From: Jackrogersella multiformis
Taxonomy: Eukaryota > Ascomycota > Sordariomycetes > Xylariales > Hypoxylaceae
Reading direction: 5' to 3'
Assembly (NCBI GenBank): GCA_902806575.1
Contig: CADCXD010000005.1
Span: forward strand, 868,001-932,000
DNA: 64,000 nt
A model generated the notes under the pieces. It had not been told where the DNA came from and ran no database searches. It saw only the letters and a program-made list of their open reading frames with translations. The position numbers and the translations under genes are program-made. Shown here one piece after another: positions 55,927-64,000 of this stretch. Each line of letters starts with the position of its first letter. Within the stretch, counting starts at the first letter, position 1.

Positions 55927-57473
55927 GATTGTTTCTCGGTGATTGCTTATTCCTATCGACGTCTTCTACCTAGGGAATACACAGCTGGGTGAGGGTGGTG
56001 TATATTACAGATTCAACGGCTTCCAAGATTGAAACAATCCATCTATTAGTTTCTATACGGACGGCTACGGAATCTAAACGAGGGGAAGATGGCCGACCGG
56101 GTCGGATTACATCGACATCCCATACTACTACTATCTGATAGGGACTTTATGCGCCCAAGATTAGGTATGACAACCACCTATCGCGTAACATCATAAAGTG
56201 GATCTACACTAAGCCCACTGTACTTTTTATTTTTATGGTTATCTATATCAAATAAAACTACTTCCAGCAATCGCGAAGCCAATGGGGTTTGGCAAATCGC
56301 CGCTTCATATTACTACTCGTTACCCTTATTAACAAATTAAATCGTATAATATTATATGTCAGAAGTAATATAAAAACAAATGAAACCATTAATGATCTAG
56401 ATCGTCATTTTCTTAAGTCCTTCCTGCTTTTGCTTTTCGTGATAATCTGTTAGCCTCTTATATTAGCGTACATCGTAGAGAAAAGCTTTTGATAGGTATG
56501 CACACTGCCTTCAGCCGCTCTTGCAAGCCTTCCCCACTCGAACCTCGATACCCATTTTGAGAGTCACCTTGCCAAAGTTGGGGATCTGACTACTGCGCTG
56601 CTTTACTAGTTCCATGGTTCCATGGACTGTTATTACTTGTTCGCTAAAGATAGGTGAGAATACTAAGGCTGTCTTTATTATGTGTAGGGTTCTGCGCAAC
56701 TATATTGACGATTCTACAACGAAGTGTGAGAAAAAGAGTTCAATAACCGCTAAAGTGGATGCACTAGATATTTGACTTCAGCGGTGCTTGTTAGAAGATT
56801 ACCGACCGAGGTAGGTATGTACCTAGGTCAAGTCATCATGACAGCAAACTCAAGGGGGCGGACAATGCAGAACTTCATCTCCACATTAATATCTGATTCT
56901 GGCATTTGCATGCGAAACCTTCGGGTTAGCGCCCGCTACAGTACATTAACCTTGGTACTCCTCCCTTCATCACATCATAATGGTAATGATTAGGTATTCC
57001 TGCCATAATCTATACCTATTTAGATATCTTAACCTCGAACGCGAGGTAATCTTTATCTTGTCCTTCTTTCAATTCTCCGAGTTCAGGTCGTTGCCGCGCC
57101 ACAGAATTTGCCTTCTTAGAGTCCCTTCCCCACTCATTACAGTCGATTTTTACCAACGTCCACATTATTCGCTGCGAAACTTGTCGAAGCAAATATACCA
57201 AATGTGATGAAGAAAGACCCGAGTATAACGCACGCATGCGTCTCGGCATTTCCAGTGAAGGACATATGTATGCCGCAATTAATTTTGAGTTCCCGCTGAT
57301 GAGTCCGTCCTATTGGTATCCACTTCTGCGGAGATCCCTACGGAAGATCAACCGGGAATCAGGATCCTGGTATCCACTCCTCTCCGACAGCTCTCGCTAC
57401 TTCCGATAATGATCTGGTGAATTGGCCCACAGTAGTACCGCCGCAGGCGCCGGCAGATAGGGAGTGATCATCA
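55927..57473. other. Intergenic region
   Basis: 1.5 kb with no gene I can support. Short frames at 56511-57249 lack any signature. One ACCTAGGT core lies near 56818. Confidence 0.45.
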
Positions 57474-57641
57474 TCAGTCACCACACAATCTTGCGAAAAC
57501 CCCTCTTCGTCTTCTCCAGTATATCATAATGGCAATTGAAAAAATGCCAATAATTCCGGATAGTATACCGAAAACAATTCCGATGATAGCCTCATTGGTT
57601 AGTCCTTTAGGCTGTTCCTCATCTGTGTTTGGTGTTGCCAT
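57474..57641 (-). CDS. Possible 55-residue single-pass membrane protein
   Basis: A short open frame from ATG (57641) to TGA (57474). It has a hydrophilic acidic start (MATPNTDEEQPKGLTNE), one strong hydrophobic helix of about 24 residues (AIIGIVFGILSGIIGIFSIA and onward) and a basic stop-transfer patch (YWRRRRG). By the positive-inside rule the C-terminus would be cytoplasmic. The arrangement is hard to get by chance, but there is no known family. It may instead be one exon of a longer gene, or a remnant. Confidence 0.4.
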   Translation of the reverse strand: MATPNTDEEQPKGLTNEAIIGIVFGILSGIIGIFSIAIMIYWRRRRGVFARLCGD

Positions 57642-57935
57642 TATGGCTGCCACTATTGTATGAAAAGCCGGTTTAACCTAGACCTCTTCGGAATCGTTAT
57701 TGCATCTTTATCTCAGTTGGATGTAATAGCCGACAAACACCGAAATGAGATTTCCGAAAGATTCCCTAGCGAAAGTGACACCGAAAAAAAATAGCGTAGT
57801 ATATTAACCAAGGTTCGAATAATGGTCCATTTCGCCGTTCTTACTTTCTTCCAAACGAAGAAATCAAATCGAAATGTAGATTTATATTATTTTGTATGTT
57901 GCTAGTACACTATAACCCCCATCCCGCCTGTACTA
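57642..57935. other. Spacer left of the second MITE
   Basis: AT-rich. It is the presumed upstream side of the 55-residue frame. Nothing else seen. Confidence 0.35.
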
Positions 57936-58197
57936 CTTGCACTGTCTATTTCAACCGTGCCTCCTAAGGGGGCACTGCGCTTTAACTAGCAAGATAGGCA
58001 AAACTCGCAAAGTATTATTCCTATATATTTTATATAGATCGATACTTTGATAAGGAAACAAATATGCTGCCAAGAGCTGACGGTACATAATTTTATATGG
58101 CCCTTCTACTTTATATAAAGTACCTTTGCAAGTCTTGCCCATTTTGCTAGTTAAAGCGCAGTGCCCCTAGGGGCACGGTTGAAATAAACAGTGCAAG
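57936..58197. mobile_element. MITE (fold-back type) with long terminal inverted repeats and TA target duplication
   Basis: A 262-bp element. The left arm starts CTTGCACTGTCTATTTCAAC. The right arm, read inverted, starts CTTGCACTGTTTATTTCAAC. The similarity continues for about 75-80 bp with a few substitutions and one 3-bp gap, including GCACTGCGCTTTAACTAGCA in both. TA lies outside each end (57934-57935 and 58198-58199). It has no coding capacity; the 63-codon frame inside is an accident of the repeat. It is unrelated in sequence to the MITE at 17.7 kb, so two non-autonomous families are present. Confidence 0.88.
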
Positions 58198-59795
58198 TAA
58201 GCATTATGCGTTATATAAACTATCATAGCCCCATTTACAAGGGTGTTACGCCTCAGAGGATCGCTAGATCATGCAGGACGACGATGAGAGGCGTCGCTTA
58301 AGATGTTCTAGGCACAAGGCGGCCATCTTCTAAGCTAACCACAGGCTTATTATGCGCTGTACACATAATTACCTCGCCCGGAAACGGGTCCACATCTCAG
58401 ACGACTTTGCCACACTCGAGTAATACAACTGATTCAAGAATTGAAAAATTAAGCGAATACTGCTACTTACGCACGTGTAAAAATAGCGTGTATGTGCATT
58501 TGACTTTACACATGGAGGCTGGGATACTGGTCGTAAGTTATGCATATTTATTTTTAAGGATACATATTTAATGTAAGTATTGTAATGAAAACATATTATT
58601 TTTAAAAATAATTTTAAATATTAAGGAATTATTATATATATCGTAACGCTTTAAATAAGTAAAAAGATATTTAACTTAAGAATAATTTTATTATAAAATT
58701 ATTATATATATTATAACGTTTTAAATAAATAATATTATATATATAATAATAAAAAAAGATTTTTAAGTTTTTTTATAAAAATATTAATATTAATATATAA
58801 ATAAATAAATAAATAAATAAGTAAATAAATACTTAAATAAATAAATAAATAAATTAATAAAATTATTTTTAAAATTACCTTTTATTATTAAAAAAAGATT
58901 ATTTAAAAAAAATATTTATTTTCTCGTTACGATAAATTTAACTTTTATTTTAAAAAAAGCTATATTTTTACGTTATTTTTTTATAAGGAAATTTATTAAT
59001 ATAATTAAATATAAAATATAAATTAATTAACTTTATATTAAGTAAGTATTTAACTTAATAACTAATTATATAAAGTGTCTTAAATCTTTTATAAATTCGC
59101 ACGAAAGTTACCTGTAAATTTAAATCTCAATTATTTATTACTATATGCGAATGTATAATGAAAGGGGGAAAACAAGGTAGTAATTACCGGAATGCTTCTT
59201 GCCAAATTTAATAGGATCCCGTGTGCCAAAAAGGAGCAGGGGCCGCCGTTTCTCCAGATCGAGACGCAAAAGTAAGAACATCGCCAATCGCCCCTTAAAT
59301 CGTCGTTTAATACTATAAAAGCTTCATTAATATATAATTATTATTAGTTATTTAAGCTAGGCAACTAAAAATGTTAATATGAACTAACGGCATTCAAATC
59401 CCGAGACCAAGCTTAAGACATCCTCAGAAGGGCTTTCAGCCCTTTATATTGTCTCGGGGATCTCATATATCCCTTCACGACCCAAAGTGTAATAATTTCA
59501 TATTTTATCAAAGTATCTTCCAAAGTAATACAGGATTTAAGAATAGCCTATCTAACATATAGGAGAGGGATCGAGAGACTATGCTAACATGCCATACCTC
59601 CTTTGGTAATTACAATGAAGCCTTAATGATAAACTAATAATCAACATCAATCTTAAATAGCAGAATCAAAACACAAACTAATCGTTATCGCAATTTACCA
59701 TAAAGTCGTTAGCCTACTTGATCGTCTCCTTTATTATTCCGATACCCAGAGTCCCTCATTCGGGACGAGGTCGCTCGTACCTAAATAATATTATC
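58198..59795. other. Gene-free region with an extremely AT-rich block
   Basis: From about 58530 to 59110 the sequence is almost only A and T. It includes an imperfect AAAT array (58796-58858) and two copies of a TATATATCGTAACG(C/T)TTTAAATA-like unit (near 58630 and 58700). This is the look of an old repeat eroded by C-to-T mutation such as RIP, though I did not compute RIP indices. A two-stem hairpin lies at 59400-59458. No gene seen. Confidence 0.5.
58796..58858. repeat. Imperfect AAAT microsatellite
   Basis: About fifteen AAAT/TAAA units with a few substitutions (GTAAAT, ACTTAAAT), inside the AT-rich block. Confidence 0.75.
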
Positions 59796-60409
59796 TTAGT
59801 ACTTTCTCCCCTGGGGGTGTGCTGTGTACCTAGACTCAAACTTACAAGTAAAGATGTGCGTGAGGAAAGTTGCCGAGATAAGCTCCCAGCAGTCCATCTC
59901 CTGTGGGTGAGTTGGACGGTTGCAAGTCCCGAGGAAGGTATTGTTAATATCCAACATGTCATAGTTTCCGCCTCCAGTTCCATACAAAGCTGCAAAGCCG
60001 TTAGTGACCTTTAAGACTTGAAAATAGAAAGTACGTGGCTAGACATACTAACAGCTCCGGTAGCCCTATTAAAGAGTGGGATGGGATGGTCTGTGGAATG
60101 TCCTACGGCGTCCTCGCGGTTATACATCTCGAAGCGATCGATGTCCCAGTCCCTTGGCGCTTGTGCACTGCACCCATCACACGCCCAGCGACCCTTGCTT
60201 GCATCGTTGTTGGTGCTTGCCGAGATGGGCACCACGTGGCCCAAGTCAGAGCAGCTGAGCGGCGCGTGGTCATGGACTTGAATCTCTGTGGAGCTGAAGG
60301 TAACGCCCACATCAGTGATGTCATTAGCCTTCCCAAGGTAGATTGTGAAATCCGCCAGAACGGTCGACGCAATCGTGGTAGTAAGAAGTACGTTTCGAAG
60401 ATAGTGCAT
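59796..60409 (-). CDS. Small secreted protein, cysteine-containing
   Basis: Minus-strand exons 60409-60053 and 60008-59796, giving 189 residues. The signal peptide is MHYLRNVLLTTTIASTVLA. The mature protein has APLSCSDLGHVVPISAS and RWACDGCSAQAPRDWDIDRF, then after the 44-bp intron VTNGFAALYGTGGGNYDMLD and TCNRPTHPQEMDCWEL. Six cysteines are visible. I do not recognise the family. The intron is at the lower size limit and lacks a clear branch point, although the frame and the GTTAGT donor support it. A GTAAGT near the end could begin another intron, so the last ~20 residues are unsure. Confidence 0.6.
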
Positions 60410-62368
60410 TTCTGTGACTTAGATATTGATAATTTAATGTGAATAATGGGTCGCAATTGATACTGCTTCTCCTATGATTGCCCAGGACGTCCCCAGTTGG
60501 GCGAGAGGTTGCCCAAAGTATTTGTGATACTTTCATGAACAATTTAGTGTTGATTTCGGATATGAAGATGTCCCAGGTGTAACTTATCATCTTCGTTGAG
60601 GGGATTACATGATTTATATAATAAGAATGAAGACTGAGGCTTGATGACCCCTTGAACTTGAGAGCATCACATCGCGATCGAGATATCGGCAACTTTGCGG
60701 GTAGCCATCTACTAGGCGTAAATTTAGAGTCAAAAAGGTCTTGATAGTAGCCACGTACGTAAGATTAGGTCCCCTAACTGAGGTCGTCATAGCTAGGTAA
60801 TTTTGAGTCCAAATAAGCCAGGTAGTTCAGGAATGAGATTTTGATATATTAGGACAAGATCATCTATTACACCACAACATGGAATCCACCACACTCGATT
60901 CCTGAAATTTTATCGTAAAAAGTCTTCAGGTCTGTTCTTGGGGCATTAACTAGTGTTATTTCTTATGAGATAATTTGCAAAAGATTCGAAGCTGAAATAT
61001 GCACTTGTAAAACTCAGGAGAAAATGAAAAGGAGCCGCCAGGGATAATTGATTAGGTAAGTTCCATGATAGCATTATATGAAGCAACAGAACATTAAGAC
61101 AAATAGTTAGATCTGAAACACGACTTAGATTTTATGTTGAAATATGATTAAGTTTAGTACTCGGCATCGAGATATATATAATAAAACACGATTCCTAGGA
61201 TTTAACTCATTAATAGTTAGTCTAAGACATTTACGAAAACCAAAAGGCAATGGGTTCCATTTTAACTACGTATTTCTCGTAGTTATTAAAGCAAAACTTA
61301 TTCATTTTACCTTATAAATTTCATGAACTTATGTGTTAGGCTTATTCATGGACAGGTTGAGTAGCCATATTCAAGGGGATATTGTAACTACCTAGGTACG
61401 TAGCCTGGTTGTGTGGAGGGAGGAATGTTATACAAACCAGAAGGGTTATCGATGTATCTATTCATTCCTTACTCCGGTTATTAATCTACCTAAGACTATA
61501 GGTATCTAGTGAATAGATTCTACCTTACCTATGTATGGTGAAAGTACCCCAAAAACTTCTCTAATGAGCAACCCCTGAATCCCTTTTTATTTACCTACTG
61601 TTATCTGCAACCCAAGACCCCCGAGCGGGACAGCTCAATTTTGTAAGTGTCATTCCGTTACACTACTCTCACTATAAGCAAAAATACATCTTACCTCCTA
61701 AGTCTTTGATTAATAACTGTAGGTACCTACATTAGAAGCAAGGAATCGGGGTAGACTTTAGATTCAATACGAATACTCGGCTTCCGTTTAGGTTTCACAT
61801 CGTCGCTTCGCTACTACATCCCGGTAGATCCTACAAACCACCTCCTTGACTTCCACCTAGCTAACAGCGCGACTGCCGCATACCTAGGTACGCACACCCG
61901 CATGATCGTCTGCTACACTGCCAACCACTTCCCTCAATTGCTATATAGCCGTACCAGCCAGGGACCTCAGTTAGACATGGAAATATATTCGACCTTAGTT
62001 CGATTATCATTTCAGACATTGTAAATTCTGGTATTGCCAGGGGCTTGGTCATTTTGGTGACTACCCCCTAACCACACCATTCATAGGTGCGAGCTATCCT
62101 TGGCTCATTGATCGGTCCGAGCTTTTATCAATAGTGCTAGGGCCGAGGGTCGGCCTCGGCCCGTAGCACATACAGTTACGTAGTAGTGTATTTTAGCACC
62201 CATGCAGCCAAGGCCTGCCTGTCTTTAGCGTACTGGAGCCTAGGGTATGTCCCTTGTCCCTCATTAGGCTCCGGGCTCGCCGCTCCTGTATGGATATACA
62301 CTAGACCTTCCACCAACCGATAATCAACTACATTGCACGTTCTCAAAGCTCCATCTGGTAGGATAAAT
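60410..62368. other. Intergenic region upstream of the aldo/keto reductase
   Basis: 2 kb, AT-rich on the left and GC-richer near 62100-62300. ACCTAGGT cores lie near 61390 and 61881. A strong hairpin at 62134-62169 is listed separately. No gene is supported. Confidence 0.5.
62134..62169. other. Strong GC-rich hairpin upstream of the aldo/keto reductase
   Basis: GTGCTAGGGCCGAGG (62134-62148) pairs with CCTCGGCCCGTAGCAC (62154-62169) across a 5-nt GTCGG loop. All 15 pairs form with one bulged G. It lies about 200 bp before the start codon. It could be a regulator site, a structured leader or a transposon scar; I cannot tell which. Confidence 0.6.
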
Positions 62369-63281
62369 ATGACCCACACTGGGCTGACGTTGACGTCCAG
62401 CGTCTGTCTTCAGGAGTCTGATGTCCGGATGCCCGTCCTCGGTTTTGGAGTCTACCAGATCGACCGGCCCGACTGCACGGGGGCATGCCTCCGCGCCGTA
62501 TCCGCTGGATATCGCCACATCGACACCGCGCAGATCTACAACAACGAGGAAGAGGTTGGGATTGCACTGCAGCAGTGCGGTCTGCCGCGCGAGGAGATCT
62601 TCGTCACCACCAAAATCCGGTATCCCCGTCTCGGCGAGGGGAAGACCTATCTTCGCACCCTGCAGAGCGTCAAGAAGATCGATCCTCGCGAGAACGGATA
62701 TGTGGACCTATTCCTCATTCATTCGCCGCATGCGTTGAAACCCAAGGATCGCAAGGAAATCTGGCTGGCACTAGAAAAGCTGCACGGGGAGGGCAAAGCC
62801 AGGGCTATTGGGGTCAGCAACTATCAGCCCGAGCATCTGGAGGAGATGAAGGAGTACGCGACAATCTGGCCACCTGCCGTAAATCAGATACTCGTGAGCG
62901 GTATTTCGTAACGATACTTTCTGCTGCTTTGTTTCCAGAGGGTTCAACTAAATTATATTATAGCTTCACCCCTGGACACAGCAACGCGAAACCGTGGATT
63001 ACTGCAATGAGCACGGTATAGTTCTCCAAGCGTTCAGCCCACTAGCTAGAGGGATCAGACTACAGGAGCCGACGGTCGTTGAAATCGCGGAGAAAGTTGG
63101 CAAGTCGCCGGCGCAAGTGCTGATCCGGTATTGCTTGCAGAAGGCCTGGGTGCCGCTGCCGAAGAGCGAGAAGGAAGAGCACATCAAGCAGAATGCGGAT
63201 GTTTTTGATTTTAGCATCTCGGATGACGATATGATATCACTAGACCTCCTTGACCGCCAACAAGAACCGAGATTCGAGTGA
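62369..63281 (+). CDS. Aldo/keto reductase
   Basis: NADPH-dependent reduction of carbonyls, cytosolic. Exons 62369-62893 and 62964-63281, giving 280 residues, a little shorter than the usual ~310. The tetrad is visible: Asp and Tyr in GYRHIDTAQIYNNEEEVG, Lys in VTTKIRYP and His in FLIHSPHA. GKARAIGVSNYQPEHLEE and the C-terminal PLPKSEKEEHIKQNADVFDF follow the family, and GFGVYQI starts the barrel. The junction reads VNQIL-LHPWTQQ, where relatives have VNQIELHP. The GTGAGC donor and TATAG acceptor are good, but the missing Glu leaves the exact donor slightly uncertain. The substrate is unknown. No clustered pathway genes lie nearby. Confidence 0.9.
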
Positions 63282-63865
63282 GAAATAGTGTTGCATCCCT
63301 TTTTATTTTCATTTTTCAACCAGTCGGATAATGCTCCCAAAGTCATATCAAACCCCGAAAAATAGCACCTCGCATGACGACGTCAGTCAGACCCCAAGAG
63401 CGGGTGTTCAAAGCAGCATATAGTCCTTCGATAAATATCTACAGATTATCAGACGCATCACGTAAGCATAAATTACCAGCTATGAAAGTCGGGATACTTA
63501 ATATGGTTAGAAACAGCATGTAGTGTATTGCTTGATATGCAAGGCTGGGATGCCGTATTCAGAATCGCATGTGCGATTATGACTGAAGGTATTGTGCTCG
63601 TACTTAAATGGTGGCTTGTGTCTGGTATCATTGCGATTACCATCCTTTTTTCATTTCATAGTATAACATAGAGTGACACAGGACTACAATGCCAAATGCA
63701 ACGGCCAGTTCCCAACAATAGGTATGGTTTGACGACCGTTCGAGATCTTCTATCAATTTAACGTAGAAGGATGCTCGTAAATATAATTACAGTCTTCTTA
63801 ATTTGTTGACCTTATCAACTTCTTGCTGATAGTTTCAGAGTAGCCAGCCAATATCCTGTTTCCAG
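63282..63865. other. Intergenic region at right end
   Basis: No gene identified. If the exon at the edge is real, its 5' part and an intron (branch-like TGCTGATA near 63824, CCAG at 63862-63865) lie here. Confidence 0.35.
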
Positions 63866-64000
63866 GAGGGCGTGTATTCCACCGAATCTCTAGAAGATCA
63901 GGAGGGCGCCCGAGGCATCGAAAGGTGGATGCGCTGCCCAACGCCACCCATATCTGCGGAATTGCCTGAAGATTTAATCAAGAGAGAAGCAGCCTTAAAA
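63866..64000 (+). CDS. Possible exon of a gene that continues past the window
   Basis: From the putative acceptor TTTCCAG the frame stays open to the edge (45 codons). Its composition is protein-like: acidic and basic residues, with stretches such as RGIERWMRCPTPPISAELP and EDLIKREAALK. No start codon or upstream exon could be fixed. No family is recognised. Confidence 0.25.

Noticed and set aside
57951..58142. 63-codon minus-strand frame
   Set aside because: It lies inside the second MITE and arises from its inverted-repeat sequence.

Overview
This window is nuclear DNA of a filamentous ascomycete (Pezizomycotina). The evidence is short introns of about 45-165 bp with GT...CTAAC/CTGAC...AG signals, long AT-rich intergenic DNA, and fungus-specific families: a Pth11-like receptor domain, DUF7907-like and small cysteine-rich secreted proteins, GH5 and GH7 endoglucanases, an OPT transporter, and Spg1/Tem1. 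A Sordariomycete, perhaps of the Xylariales, is my best guess, but I cannot prove it from the sequence alone. I see no tRNA, rRNA, CRISPR or prokaryotic features.

Layout. 0-10.4 kb is housekeeping: the 3' part of CAND1, a small mitochondrial membrane protein, the septation GTPase Spg1/Tem1, glycine cleavage H protein, and hydroxymethylbilane synthase. 11.8-19.1 kb is gene-poor and effector-like: three small secreted proteins, a MITE, and an orphan gene. 21.8-25.5 kb is the seven-exon proton-translocating NAD(P) transhydrogenase. 26.5-33.7 kb holds a secreted beta-helix protein, a small conserved fungal protein, a DHCR24-like flavoenzyme and a polytopic membrane protein. 34.6-39.9 kb is an accessory run on one strand: a Pth11-like receptor, a BBE-type FAD oxidase and an NmrA-like oxidoreductase. 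40.2-43.1 kb is a divergent mitochondrial pair: complex I subunit NDUFA12, which is heavily interrupted and carries a 7-nt microexon, and PGS1. 43.7-56 kb is a degradation and uptake region: a GH5 endoglucanase, an unknown secreted protein, a GH7 endoglucanase, an oligopeptide transporter and an aldehyde dehydrogenase. 56-64 kb is gene-poor: a second MITE, a very AT-rich block, a small secreted protein and an aldo/keto reductase.

How the genes work together. Several products belong to mitochondria (H protein, transhydrogenase, NDUFA12, PGS1, and the small TM protein at 2.75 kb), but apart from the divergent NDUFA12/PGS1 pair they look like ordinary scattered genes. The receptor, FAD oxidase and NmrA set could be a small co-regulated metabolic group. 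It has no polyketide synthase, peptide synthetase or terpene synthase backbone, so I do not call it a biosynthetic cluster.

Most notable non-genic signal: about thirty copies of a palindromic ACCTAGGT core (TACCTAGGTA and tandem variants) spread through non-coding DNA. Exon structures below were read by hand from splice signals, reading frame and family conservation. In each multi-exon model the summed coding length is a multiple of three.
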